This document shows positions 40,960 through 52,316 of a stretch of DNA of 64,000 nucleotides, piece by piece; within the stretch, counting starts at the first letter, position 1, and every line of letters starts with the position of its first letter. Where the stretch lies: positions 34,142,128-34,206,127 of the forward strand of contig JAJEKV010000002.1 of NCBI GenBank assembly GCA_021234155.1, written 5' to 3'. Both the position numbers and the translations under genes were made by a program. Source of the stretch: Isoetes taiwanensis. Its lineage: Eukaryota > Streptophyta > Lycopodiopsida > Isoetales > Isoetaceae. A model generated the notes under the pieces. The model was not told the DNA's origin. It made no database searches and worked only from the letters and a program-made list of their open reading frames with translations.

Positions 40960-41270
40960 CTGTTTGATGTATCTAAAGTGCCCCCTAGGATGTGTACGCT
41001 CACTCATTTTAGGTGGCACTTTAGATTTTTTTTCCGCGTACGCGGTTTTTATTGCTTCGCGTATGCGAAAAAACTTTCGCGTATGCGAAACAGTATAAAG
41101 CGTGTTTGCGAAAAACAAAAATTTGCGTACGCGAAAAGACTTTCGCATATGCGCTTTAGTTCTTTTTGCGTACGCGAAACTCTTCCGATGCCGGAATTGT
41201 AATTTTTTGCCGTATTTTTTACGTATTATACGACAAATTTGTGCCGTATCATACGAATAATACGTATTGC
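40960..41270. promoter_or_regulatory. Array of CGCGTACGCG-type palindromes
   Basis: About seven units of the type TTTCGCGTAYGCGAAA occur between 41034 and 41179, spaced 20-46 bases: CCGCGTACGCGG (41034-41045, a perfect palindrome), then 41056, 41075, about 41100 (degenerate), 41122, 41141 and 41163. A 13-base near-perfect inverted repeat follows (TACGTATTATACG at 41220 and CGAATAATACGTA at 41254). CpG is kept here although the surroundings are AT-rich and CpG-poor. Regular palindromes of this kind are often binding sites for a dimeric protein, such as a transposase or a transcription factor. No gene overlaps. Confidence 0.5.
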
Positions 41271-41391
41271 ATATTGAACTTATCCCTGGTTAGGCACCAA
41301 ATCATGGAACATCCTACCTCCTGCTATTGATGGAGAACCTTGAGTAGGACTGTGACTTGAAATTAGAGGACGTGTCCCCTTCGGAGTCGTG

Positions 41392-41900
41392 CACTACAAG
41401 AGGAAGGGGGTATTAGAGTCATGTTTAGAGTCAGACCCTAGTTATAAACTGAGACAGAAAAAAATAGAAAAAAACCCTTAAACTGACACTATGGCTGATG
41501 CTACAACTGACTTCATTAGAGCCAACATTAGAGTTAACCATAGTATCAGAATTAACGTCAACTATAGTGCTAGAATTAGAGACAACTCTACCATCAGCAT
41601 TAGAGTCAATATTAGAGTCAATTATAGTGTTAGAATTAAAGTCAACTCGATCATCACAATTAGAGTCAGTATTAAAGTCACAATTAGAGTCATTCATAGT
41701 GTTAGAACTAGAGTCAACTCTATCATCACAATTAGAGTCGGAATTTAGGCAGCCTTAGCATCAGTTTGAGGGTTAGTAGTAGCGTCAAAACATAGTATTT
41801 GTAGTGTTAGAATTAGAGTCAGTCAATATATCACAAGTTCTAATGTCAGGATAGAAGGCAGTCCTTGAGTCAGTTACAACAGCATTTCATCATCAGTCCA
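41392..41900 (+). mobile_element. CACTA transposon terminus with subterminal repeats
   Basis: CACTACAAGAGGAAGG at 41392 matches the terminal inverted repeat of plant CACTA (En/Spm) elements, which begin CACTACAAGAA. Directly inside, TTAGAGTCA and close variants (AGAGTCAAC, AAAGTCAAC, TTAGAACTAGAGTC) recur more than fifteen times up to about 41870, as expected of transposase-binding subterminal repeats. I did not find the other end (TCTTGTAGTG) nearby, so this may be a solitary end. Open frames at 41431-41758 are products of the repeat. Confidence 0.6.
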
Positions 41901-42411
41901 TGAGTCGGCCCATACATCAATTTGCAAATCAATTATCCCACTTCCTTTTTTTAGTCACATTGATTAAATTAAAGGGAGGGTCGTTTTAAGTTGAAAATTT
42001 TTACGTTATGAATGCAAGAACATTGAAATATATTTTGCAACTATTTTAATTATATTTTACTATTGCTACAAGAAACCATAAAATATAAGTAGCAAAATCC
42101 ATAGTATTGCATAAAGATCTATAAAAACCAAATGAAGAACGAGCAATTGAGATAAACATCAATGAAGAACGAGCAACCAAAAATAACAAATGCGAGAAAT
42201 AACTCTTTCTTGAAGAATGAAAGAGTTAGCACATAAATCAGGATAGAAAAACAGAAGTTATTATAAATTGAATTTTTTTTAGTACAAAGAAAAAGAATAC
42301 AACCATTTGCAGGATGTGTTTGATCATGTTTTCCATCCTCGGGAGAGCCATTAGAAGCATGCACATCGTTTGCAGCTTCTATAACTGTTTGCAGCTTCTA
42401 TCACTGACCCA
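41901..42411. other. No gene seen
   Basis: AT-rich sequence with a few short direct repeats (ATGAAGAACGAGCAA twice near 42130 and 42162). Confidence 0.4.
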
Positions 42412-42640
42412 TTATGCTTGGCTGGCCAATGTGTCCTTAACTTCCATTTCTCTGCATGACATGCTAGAACATTTTGATGAAAAGGATGGTAACTTACTCC
42501 CTGAAATCAGGCCTGGTGCAGCAGCTGCAGCACCACGGACGTCCTCAACAGGAATTGCGATGTCCATCCATTCATTTGTAGAGTCCCTATCAAGTGAGCT
42601 TGGCTTGCCATCTTGTCTTGATCTAACTTTCAGCAAAGGA
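42412..42640 (-). other. Possible exon, family unknown
   Basis: The minus strand reads LLKVRSRQDGKPSSLDRDS, then NEWMDIAIPVEDVRGAAAAA and SSKCSSMSCREMEVKDTLAS without a stop and with a protein-like composition. Two other stretches upstream on the same strand may belong to the same gene: 42945-43050 (DSGLHILEPSFQRSPSVVM, ending KIKDLYK-like) and about 43115-43197 (DSKSSWPQLEGSSIHELCS). I recognise no family and the splice sites are only plausible. Confidence 0.3.
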
Positions 42641-43197
42641 GGAACAAATTAGATAATGTCATCTCACTGATTTATTCGGTCCAACTATTCTTGAGCAATA
42701 ATGTTGTTTTCACACAGGAAATTCAAATATATATTATGTATGGATGTATAAAATATTAAGTGAGATTACCATTGCTGATTGAAAATACAAGCACAGAAAA
42801 GGAGCAATGCAAGCACAGTATAATTATTGATATTCTGCATGAAGATTTTAAGATCTTCCAGGATGTCATATCAGAAGAGGATAATCCTACCCTTTTCTAA
42901 AAAAAATGGAAAACGCTCATTCAAGTACTTGTTTTTCTTATATAGATCTTTAATTTGCAGATCAAGACTGGAAGAAAATATGGTTGGCATAACTACTGAA
43001 GGGCTTCTTTGGAAAGAGGGCTCTAAAATATGCAAACCAGAATCCTTGTGACACATTTAAATCAATAAAAGACTGGATAATGTAACATGGGACATGCATA
43101 TTGGAAAATAATGTACTTGCTGCATGTCAAATGTGCTACATAACTCATGAATTGAGCTTCCTTCAAGTTGTGGCCAAGAAGATTTGCTATCAAGGTA

Positions 43198-45216
43198 TTT
43201 TTGTATGGTAACTTCTGTACATCTCCTGTATGATCACCGGATCTGTTCTACTGGCTGCCAGTTATATAAATAATTCTTTAAAGATGTCCAGTTAGCTTTT
43301 TCCCTATGCTGGTGGTCAGAGACCTGAATCCAAATGCAGAGGCTTTAGCCCATTGTACATAAGCTCTAAAGATTTGGTTAGGGGATTTGAATGGCCTCCT
43401 GTGATCGGCAGATGAAATGGGCACCTAAATCTTACTGCAAAATCAACAAAGTAAATAGAACACTAGAATAGAAAATTGTTTAGATTCTAACAAACCCAAT
43501 CTCTTATATGTTCATGCTGTGTTCTGCAGGCAGGGGTGGGCAAAGGTTTTGTTGATAAGAAACAATGAGCGTTTGTTTGTTGACATAGATAGCATTTTCA
43601 CCACAACACGCACAGCTAATTCAGCACCCACATGGCTGCCAAATAAAATGCAGAGCAGATATGGGGCATCCAACTCAATTTACTAATGACAACATCCTCT
43701 TGACCTTTCGAGAATACACATAAATTAGGAGAACCAGCTTTGCCAGAATTCGACATTTCTATAGAATGAATAATCGAAATGAGCTAGAGATGCAAATACC
43801 ATTTCAATAATTTAGTGCAACCTTTCGATAACGATATGGCATAGAATATGAATTGAAAATATCAGAATGGGAGGGTGCATAAAGCTTACAGTTTTGAGAA
43901 GCTCGAAGCTAGATGACTTTAGAAGAGAAGGAGAAACGCGATGGTAGGCCCGTCGGAAGACTGATGCAAAAACAGAACAAATGGATTAGACCAAAAAACA
44001 TGATGCTAGCATCTACAGCAGCTACAGGCTTCAGATACTTGACCTTAGGGCTTTCTTCATCGTCAGAATTTTATTATGGTTTTTGCCACTTCACTGATAT
44101 TTTTTGTAGGCCAATTATCTGACTTCTGTTATTTGCATAGTCTACTTATTGTGTACGGATAAAGCTCTATAATTTTATATAGATGTGGCCAAGAGTAAAC
44201 AAGGTTGTTATGATGTATACTTGATTCTCTATTGGAGATATTCAACGACTTGGGAGATGCATAGGCTAATGCGAATGTACTCAGAATGCTACATTTTGTG
44301 ATGTTTGCAATGGTACAAAAATACAATTGCATGCATGAAATTTAAAGCATTTAACCACAACTATCAAAGATATTCAGTGACTTGGCAAATGCATTAGGTA
44401 ATTTTAAGGCATATACTTAGAATGTTGCATTTTTTTACTTTTGCAATAGTGCAAAAACCATAGTTACATGAATGTAAGTTTAAAGCATTTATAACCATCA
44501 TAATAGACTCTAAAACGCAATGAGACACGATAAAGTATCACTATAATTCAGTTATACCGGGTTCACATGCACAGATTGCCGCAGGACAGTGGAGTCCTTG
44601 CACACTCAAAAAATGCCGGGCACCTATATTTTGTTGATGTACTTAACTACTTTTTTGAGCATAAATTTTGGATCTCTCTTTCCAAATTTTCGTCTTTAAA
44701 GGTAGATTTATCTACCCCCACATTCCGTATAAACCATTGTTTTCTCTTCTGAAATCCATAATTAGACAATTTAAATAATAATTAACAAAAGCAAATAACA
44801 TCCATTCTTGCCAATTCTTGCCAATATTAAGAGGTGTTGCTGTCGAAAGTTGCATGCATTAACATGTCAGGACATTGGCCCGGCAACATCGGGCACCCGT
44901 TTACTAGTAAGACTGCTATAATATAAACTTTACTACTAAGACTGCTATAATATAAACACCACGATAGTGGAAAATCACGGTCGTATGTTGACATTAAAAT
45001 GCATGTTCCGCTCAAAATCGTGTGGTATGTTATGTTTTATATCACCGTTTTGTTTAGAGGTAGAATCAACAAAGGGATGCTCAAAGTTAATTGACAAAAA
45101 TGTGAGGCACCCTGCCAAAATTCATAGCCATATTTAATATTACCGCACAAAATACAAGCACAAAAAACTGTGAAAGCGTCCTCAATGAGCCGCTCATACA
45201 TGACCATATGCCATTT
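43198..45216. other. No gene supported; 3' flank of the Hsp70-like gene at the right
   Basis: 43198-44900 shows no recognisable gene. A minus stretch near 43990-44090 (SDDEESPKVKYLKPVAAVDA) is protein-like but isolated. At 44909-44960 a ~30-base unit (AAGACTGCTATAATATAAAC) is tandemly duplicated. From about 44915 to 45216 the sequence is the 3' flank that is also found inverted at 13060-13079 and 15183-15405. Confidence 0.4.
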
Positions 45217-47118
45217 CTAGCATCCCTTGTTGCATCCACGGAGATAGAGAGAATCGTTGTTAACACTGTACATTTTGACAATAGATGGATTACCAAAATT
45301 CAGCTTTCGGGCACTAACCTCAATGGTGCTTCTTCCAAACATCATCGTCACTTCAATCTCTCTATTCATATCCAAATGCAAGTCTTCGGGAATGGGCAGA
45401 GAAAATTTTTCCTCGTTCAAACATCCTGGATCAGTGGTGTATTTGGGAGCTATGTCTGAGCTGCAGCTATACAGATCAAGTGCTGCTACGGTCTGATTAT
45501 GCACTGATGGGAAAAATACTCGAGTAATAATTTTGTCTACTGGAATCTCATCATTCTTGGCCACAAACACACTGAATACTTTACGACACATTAGTTTTCC
45601 ATCTCTATCTCTAATAGGATATGGATCACCTGTTTTGAAACCACGCCGTACCCTAATCCCATAGGCCTTCTTAGACACCCTTGAGCCCACAACCTGGTTG
45701 AACCCAAATACCACAGCTCCTCTGCAAATTGCACTTCCTGGATTTGGAGGAACTATAATGCTTTTAACCTTTGCTCCAAATTCCCTCTTAATATGCTTCG
45801 TCAGGTATTCGTTTTGTGCAAAACCACCAACCAGAATCATGCAACCAATCTTCGCCTTTGCAGCATCTGCGAAAACAAAGGTTTGAGATATTAAGCTGCA
45901 TATTCTATCCACTTCAGTTTCAAATATATGCTTCATATCTTTGCAGGTCAATTCCAGTTGATCATAGTTGCTGCTGATGGACTGATTATCTAGTTTCAAG
46001 TGCTTCAACCAGGCACGAGTCAATTCTCTTGGCAGTCTAAGTTTAGCATAGAAATCATAAGTTCCATCAAACGAGCACTTTGTGGTAAGCCACCAGTTGA
46101 GTACTTCAAGTGCAAAATCTGGGTCCTCCTTAACAAATTTAGCAAAGCATCCAATCTTTGTGGCCACAAAGCTGAAAAAACTAGAGTCTATAAAGGCACC
46201 CCCTCCTAAGGCACTGCGGCTCATAACTGCTTCCTTCACCTGTAAGACTTTTCCATCATCAGCAACTATTTCGTGCACAACAATGTCAATAGTACCTCCA
46301 CCAATATCTATAACCATATATGTATCTCCAGTTTTCAACCCTATTGCCTTGATCTGATTTTGACAACATATAGAAGCAGCCTCAGGTTCCAGAACAATCT
46401 CCACAGGATAAGGGCTTGCTTCCTGACTGCTGCAGAACTTTCCTTTTGCAAGCCCTGCCATCTCTGCAAAGATCTGCATCTTTTGCTTTGTCATATCTTC
46501 CCAACATGCAGGCGTCGTGAGACACCATTGCACATTAGCAATGCTAACACCACTTCCATAATTTGTTCTCAAAACTTTCATCACAAGCTCTGACATTTTT
46601 GACAAGTAATCGACCACGGCCCTTTCAAGGCTGACACCTTGGGGCAAATCTTCAACGACTGAATCACGATAAAGCCTATCCTTTTCCAAAAGCAGTTTAA
46701 ACTTGGTAACAAAATTCCCAGGTTGAGCGTCTAACCTTGGTCGTTTTACAGGGCTGGGGATGTCTCGAACGAAACACCTTTCTTCGACGACTTCGCCTGT
46801 TTCAGCATCCAAGATGGGAAGAGAATGCATGAACCAAAGGCCGCCACCATTTTTTGCTCGAGATTGGACCATATCTTTGGTATATTCTGTTAAAGCAGGC
46901 CATCCCCAACTCTTGAGGTTCGTTGCGCTTCCCTCCTTTTTGTAGTAGAGGGAGGTGAGCGTTTTAGGGTAAGATATGCCTCCAGCCCGCTTCTGCAATG
47001 GCCAATCTGTGAAGACATGAATTTGATCAGGATCGAGGCTCTGCGCATAGGCAAATCCAGAATAAGTAGTGCCAAAGTCTATCGCTACCACGATCTTCTC
47101 ATGAAATTGCGGTTCCAT
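45217..47118 (-). CDS. HSPA12-like Hsp70-family ATPase (633 aa)
   Basis: An uninterrupted frame starts MEPQFHEKIVVAIDFGTTYS and ends CNKGC. The actin/Hsp70 nucleotide-binding fold is clear: phosphate-1 loop AIDFGTTYSG (residues 12-21), phosphate-2 loop VIDIGGGTIDIVV (near 270) and adenosine motif CMILVGGFAQNEYL (near 435). The C-terminal part does not resemble the canonical peptide-binding domain and there is no EEVD tail. That architecture and a length near 630-680 fit the divergent HSPA12A/B family, whose clients are poorly known. No signal peptide or membrane segment is seen, so it is probably cytosolic. The gene has no intron in this frame. The start is fixed by conservation with the pseudogene at 10735. 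The upstream ~230 bases are shared with that pseudogene. It is the best candidate in the window for an ordinary expressed host gene. Confidence 0.88.
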   Translation of the reverse strand: MEPQFHEKIVVAIDFGTTYSGFAYAQSLDPDQIHVFTDWPLQKRAGGISYPKTLTSLYYKKEGSATNLKSWGWPALTEYTKDMVQSRAKNGGGLWFMHSLPILDAETGEVVEERCFVRDIPSPVKRPRLDAQPGNFVTKFKLLLEKDRLYRDSVVEDLPQGVSLERAVVDYLSKMSELVMKVLRTNYGSGVSIANVQWCLTTPACWEDMTKQKMQIFAEMAGLAKGKFCSSQEASPYPVEIVLEPEAASICCQNQIKAIGLKTGDTYMVIDIGGGTIDIVVHEIVADDGKVLQVKEAVMSRSALGGGAFIDSSFFSFVATKIGCFAKFVKEDPDFALEVLNWWLTTKCSFDGTYDFYAKLRLPRELTRAWLKHLKLDNQSISSNYDQLELTCKDMKHIFETEVDRICSLISQTFVFADAAKAKIGCMILVGGFAQNEYLTKHIKREFGAKVKSIIVPPNPGSAICRGAVVFGFNQVVGSRVSKKAYGIRVRRGFKTGDPYPIRDRDGKLMCRKVFSVFVAKNDEIPVDKIITRVFFPSVHNQTVAALDLYSCSSDIAPKYTTDPGCLNEEKFSLPIPEDLHLDMNREIEVTMMFGRSTIEVSARKLNFGNPSIVKMYSVNNDSLYLRGCNKGC

Positions 47119-47345
47119 CGATGTCCCTTAGTTGAAGAGCATGAAAACGTTACAGAGGTCGTAAGACAGTGCATTTCAATTCTGAAAGATATTCGGATTT
47201 TATTTCGAGCAAGTAGCACGGCTGCCGTAGGGTTTAGACGTGTTCGATTAGACATTGGAGATAGCCCCGCAGGTAATTAAAGAGCTAATTAAAGAGTTAT
47301 TAACTGGAGGTGTTCGAATAGACATTGAAGTTAGCTTGTCGAGGA
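47119..47345 (-). promoter_or_regulatory. Upstream region of the Hsp70-like gene, conserved with its dead copy
   Basis: Two copies of CAATGTCTAnTCGAACAC (minus strand) lie at 47240-47258 and 47310-47327, about 70 bases apart, with CTTTAATTAGCT between them and GAAATAAAATCCGA nearer the ATG. The same order is kept at 10488-10734. The doubled motif contains TTCGAA-like half sites but not a classical heat-shock element. Promoter function is inferred from position and from the doubled motif. Confidence 0.45.
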
Positions 47346-47367
47346 CGGCTCTCTTCAAGGAGCTTTG

Positions 47368-47790
47368 GGTTGGGCCGTTTGAGTAAACTTTCTATTAACC
47401 CGTTCACGGTGGGACCAAAAAGAGCAGCAGCGTGTCCGCCACGCCACGCGTGCCAACCGGACGTGGGCATGTTATAGCCAGCCTTAGGTGCATCCCTATT
47501 ATACACAGAAACTGAGTTTGCCATGTCATCGGAACTGAGTTCCTACACTCTGTTAGGGCGCATACCATTCCCATTACTGTTGCTAAGCTTCTATTTTCTT
47601 GGCTGATTGCATTGAGCCACAGGACAAACCAGCACTGGGCTACAAGACAAACCCAAGTTGCTAGAGGACAAATCCAGTTTGCTAGAAGACAAACCCAAGG
47701 CCTGACTTGGGCAATTCGGAAGTCCTTGAGGACTTCTGAAGAAAGGGAGGATAGAAATTAGCAACAGCTAGAAGTCACATGGAGGATAAT
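47368..47790 (-). repeat. Dispersed repeat, copy B
   Basis: Same ends as 17225-17730 but in the opposite orientation. The interior holds a tandem ~30-base repeat (GGACAAACCCAAGTTGCTAG and variants, about 47610-47700). Each copy lies near one of the two Hsp70 loci, but outside the duplicated block. Confidence 0.55.
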
Positions 47791-48540
47791 CCCGGCTGTG
47801 GCTGTATTCTAGCTCACCCCTAATAGAGCTTTTTTCAGCCCGTTTTTTGAGTTTTAGCTCGCGCGACATCAAGGGCGTGATGTGGGGCCTTATTCGATAA
47901 CCTGGGGTTCTGGTGTTAAGCTGCCACACGTGATAAAAAAAACAAGGTGCTGCGCACAGAGGGTTGCCCTCCAGTTTTTTGAGGGTGAAGTGGCCTAAAT
48001 CTAACCGTGAAGTCTTGATTTTACAATCTATATTTAAATTAAAATAGACCCCTATCATGTTCTTACAATTAGTTTGTAGTTCCGCTACATTCATGTACAA
48101 GCCCGTCCATAAATGCGACTCGATCGAATTGTGTATGTAACTGTGTAGTTTAGTGCGCATACCCGTTCTTGATCAACAATTGGATTGACCATCTCAGACA
48201 AATAAATTGTGCTCTCGTCCTCGTAAGATAGCTTTGCATCATGAAACTTCCAGGCAAGGAGAAACAACTTACCATAACCCATTTTGTAGCTGCAACTTTA
48301 TCTTTTTATGGCATCCAGCATCAACTCTCTAAAACAAGACTATTTGTTGCACCTCAAACTGATGAGGCCTTTTCATACCTTTTATCCTTATTTTGAGCTT
48401 TATATGCTTCAGCTCGCCATCAATGTTCTTTGCATTTTCTTGGCTTGCTCTAGGCTTCACGTACCACTGCCCATCAACCCTCTGCGTCGGATCCCTTTTT
48501 TGTATACATTTGTTGTCTCGATAATGATGTTTGAAGGACT
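47791..48540. other. No gene supported
   Basis: A minus frame at 48091-48282 (FLLAWKFHDAKLSYEDESTI) is protein-like with a good donor (ATG then GTAAGT at about 48270), but I recognise no family. The remainder is without clear features. Confidence 0.3.
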
Positions 48541-48549
48541 AGGAGATCT

Positions 48550-48782
48550 TACACTATTCTCATAATATTGACCATCATAACCACTGTGTTCCAAGACCCA
48601 AGGATGACAGAGAATTTGCTATTGTCAATCTTCTTTGAGGATTTGGACACATCATTCCAAGAATAAGATCTTTGACCTCCTCTAACACTGCTATAAGAAT
48701 CCCATTTCAACTTGAGATCCCTATGAACCACGCCCATGTCGTGCAAATCCTGCATAGTTCTGGCCAAAAAATAGATAAGCAA
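48550..48782 (-). pseudogene. Protein-kinase fragment with HRDLK
   Basis: The minus strand reads LARTMQDLHDMGVVHRDLKL, then KWDSYSSVRGGQRSYSWND. The first part is the catalytic-loop region of a eukaryotic protein kinase (LHxxGVVHRDLK); the expected PxN after HRDLK is absent. It is not the missing part of the NEK relic next to it, which has its own HRDLK. It is a separate kinase fragment, family undetermined. Confidence 0.4.
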
Positions 48783-49494
48783 GGCTGCTTATCTATGTGA
48801 AAATAGGAAAAAATTTGCCGCCAGCGAGAATCTGATTTTGTTAATGTTGGAAAGGATGTAGATTCCCAGTACAAGTTTAGAGAGCATCTGTCGGTTAAAC
48901 TGGATGAAGCGAAAGCAAATTATAGTTTCGCGAGAGAAGATGAATCAAGTACATCTTGCCGTCGGTCTGTCCCTTTTGTGCGCCTATAACTAAGACAAAT
49001 ATCAAGCCTATCTTGATAGTAACACTTACAAAGATCTGAGTAGCTAAGTGGGATTGGACCAATTGTTGATTTGTTAGTTTTGCGGTCGGTCCACCCCTAT
49101 ATCCCGAGGAAAAATAGAATGCATTTCAACTACAAGCACGAGATACTTTTACGTTGTTTAAGCTTAAAAGCTTGATGGAAAACCGACTAAACACAAGTAG
49201 TTAGAGTACACTAAAAGTATGGAGATGGCTGTAAAGAAGCGGGGGCATCAAAACAACTGGACGGAGAATTAAATATGATTCTTTTCCCTCATGATCATCC
49301 ATGCGCCCATGGCTTTTACAATTTCGACAATAATCTTTGTTGAAGCTTGCCAATCAAAATTCGAGGAGGAAAAAAATCGTTACATGCCACATCAAAAGTA
49401 TAGTGCTACAAGAACCAATTTTACAAGCATTACTTCTAACAAATATGTCTTTCTACAAACATCGGAGGACCATGAGATAAAGAAGACCACTTAC
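48783..49494. other. No gene seen
   Basis: No recognisable continuation of either kinase fragment and no repeat. Confidence 0.35.
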
Positions 49495-50281
49495 AAAATC
49501 TTTGAAGGCGGGCACAGCACACATTCCATACATGCAACATCCTGCAAAAAATTGGGGAACAAATAGGCCATTAAGATACTAGGCCATTGATAAACCAACT
49601 GGATGGAGATGTGCACCTAGTGACCAGATGTCAGACTTGGAGCCATATGGTATGTCTGCCAGAAGTTCTGGACACATGTAATTGGGGGTGCCGAACACGA
49701 ATAAATAAAATGGTAACGTTTTGCGGCTACTTTGCTTTAATGTTCTTACGCAATATTTCTTCCAAAATTTGCGGATCGACTACATGATCATCTAAACTTC
49801 ACCGGGATGCTAAATCCTCCGGAAGTAAGCATTTTTTCAGTCAAAAATCACACTGTTATATAAACACATGCATCCTTTAAATAATTATTTGATAGATAAT
49901 AAGCTAAATGCAAAAGCGTAAGGACAAGCTTACCAAGTCTAACGTCCTGATCCTTTGTTAAGAATATATTCGAGCACTGGATCAAGAGACGATTACAATT
50001 TAAACAGATTACTATTATGATGGTAACATTTATTCAAGGCATGGGGCCAAAAAAAACACACCTTTAGATCCCGATGAAGGATGCGATTTGAATGGAGATA
50101 ATCAACGGCCCGGCAACAAGCTGGGCAAACCACTTGCACAATTTCTGCCAGAAATGCATTTTCAGGTATCAATAATTGATACATGCCTTTTGTTATTGAG
50201 CACTATAAGCTTTTATATGATAATCAGAGGCTGACCTCTTCAAGGAATGGCACGCCATTAAACTTTACGGATGAGTGCACA
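49495..50281 (-). pseudogene. NEK (NIMA-related) kinase pseudogene, five exon remnants
   Basis: Read on the minus strand, pieces of a plant NEK kinase catalytic domain appear in the right order with splice sites: 50236-50281 (ALIRKV, one-base shift, NGVPFLEE; donor GTCAGC); 50062-50144 (acceptor CTGGCAG; KLCKWFAQLV, shift, RAVDYLHSNRILHRDLK; donor GTGTGT); about 49803-49852 (decayed DFG region, KMLTS..EDLAS); 49617 to about 49703 ([20 protein letters not shown], then DIWSLG; donor GTGCAC); 49495-49541 (acceptor TTTTGCAG; CCMYGMCAVPAFKDF; donor GTAAGT). The phase between the last two exons restores LGCC exactly. NEK kinases act in microtubule organisation and cell expansion in plants. At least three frameshifts and the missing N-lobe make this one dead. 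Introns are kept, so it arose by DNA duplication. Confidence 0.8.
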
Positions 50282-52316
50282 CTGTAACGATTAACAAAGT
50301 AGTTTTGCTAATATCTATCCTAATCTCGAGAGGCCAGGCGGCCCAGAGCTAATGCTTCAAAATCTATGGACACTTGTTCCGGTTACCAGTTTTTCAGTCG
50401 TTTGCCCGGAAGCGAGGCGACCGCCGCCGGTTCCTACGATAGTAGGTTGGGCGGTTTTATGGCATATCTTTGGGTATATATTGGTATATACTTGAATATA
50501 CACAAACCCCACATGACCAGAGGTTTGCCCCCTTAGGGGCAACACAAAAACCGCGTCCATGGCAAAGGCAACTTCAAGAAATTCGGAAGAGGAGAGCACT
50601 TTTGTATTGCCCAAATTATAATTGGTCCATTTTCTCTTCTTGGCCAGATTATAATTGGTCTTTTTAGGTTCTTTCTGATAGGGGAGTTAAATAGCGTAAT
50701 GAAAATGGGGTAGATAATAAATAGATTTGCATAATAAGAATGGTGCAGGTTAAATGGCACAGATAATAACCTGAATTGCATAATACGTTTTGAGGGCTTT
50801 TACTTTGCTTACATGACATGAAAGCTAGAAACCCAATGCAATAATGTGCCACAATAAACTTACGGGTGGAAAGAAAAGGCTAGAAGTACCTTTCTAATGC
50901 ATATTTTAAGTTCATAAGCATTCCATATCAGTGCATTGGTCCATCCTGATTACGTAGGAGTCCTAATACTATGAGATCTTCAACCACTATACCAACAACG
51001 TTACGGGCAACTTGTGCTTACTAAACTGCTAATACAACCAAGACAAGTCAAATGCAGGAACGTAGGCATCAAGACAAATATTCTTGTAAGTATATTCATT
51101 CGGATACATGTCCGGAAAGAAATAGGTGCTTCATTTGTCCCCTTGAGAATAAGTGCATCCAGTTCCCTGCGACATCCGACTCTTTGCAACCTTGTGTGAT
51201 CTGGGGCACAAATCATGTACATGTATCACATATTACATTTTGTGAAACAAAGGATACCAAGTAATAAAAGCGAGGCCTTTGAGTTCTGCAATACCAAAAA
51301 GCGCATATAATTGGGTATCATTTCCCTTTATTTTTGCAAAAAAGAATATTCATCTATTAGCATAAATATTATCATATTAATTTATCTGCGAAATATTAAT
51401 CTATCGTGCAGAAATATTATCATAACTAGTGGAAAATAAAGATAACCGCTTTACAAAAGCTATAAATGATTGATAAATACTTCATGCTTCTTGTTTTCAA
51501 ATAGCGGGGAAGTAAAACAAAGAGTCACTAACAAAGGAAAATGACAATGATAAAATATGTGACTATATTAGATGTTAAGACATATTGATAGCATATAAAA
51601 ATGCCAAAAGCACATGTAATGGAGAATCACAGCATCCCCACTTATAATTGTATGGACAGGCCAAATGAAGTCCGAAGTCCGGATGAATTGGCGTTGAGCC
51701 ACAGGTAGAATAGATGAATTTTTCGTTATAGCCATCGTTCTTATTGCACTGAAACATCCACATGAACTGCATATTCCATTACCATGAAGCACCAGTATAT
51801 TACAACAAATGTTGTTCCAAACAGCTCAAATCCAAACGAATTTTATATTATCTGTATCATGCTTTCCTTTCGGCATGAATCAATTTCTTGCATCCTCGAG
51901 AAGTAATGGCTAAGAGACACAACCAAATGTACTTTTGCATCTTATTCCACTATCCTTTGGAAAGAAAAAAAAAAGTGGCATGCATATAGGAATGACAAGC
52001 AAGAAAGGTTTTAATCAAGATCATTGCATCAAGATTCTTGATACGTTCTTCATGCTATCATCATCACTATCCTCATCGTCCTTATCATCACAACCGTCGA
52101 GTCATCATCGGCTCTGCGCAAGGCATGGGCTTCAAATTAAATTACCACTATCTCTCTTCTCCATGTCAAACCTTAAACCCAAAAAAAAAAAAAATGCCCT
52201 TTGACTATCTATTGTTTGTGAAATCACGGATAACAAATGGCTTGTGATTAATTAAATCACTCACATATACATCATAACTGAATAAAGCGGATAAAATGTC
52301 TACATACCAGAAATCA
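50282..52316. other. No gene supported; one repeat copy at 50470-50550
   Basis: At 50470-50550 a block with GGTATATACTTGAATA and GGTTTGCCCCCTTAGGGGC also occurs at 52800-52890. Cys-rich open stretches (51052-51264 plus, 51575-51772 minus) are protein-like but unrecognised. No N-terminal NEK exons were found here. Confidence 0.35.

Noticed and set aside
41491-41758. Open frames with RVNxSIRI or ESTLSSQLES repeats
   Set aside because: They translate the CACTA subterminal repeat.
45698-47280. Plus-strand open frames across the Hsp70-like gene
   Set aside because: They are antisense to a conserved coding sequence and have no features of their own.
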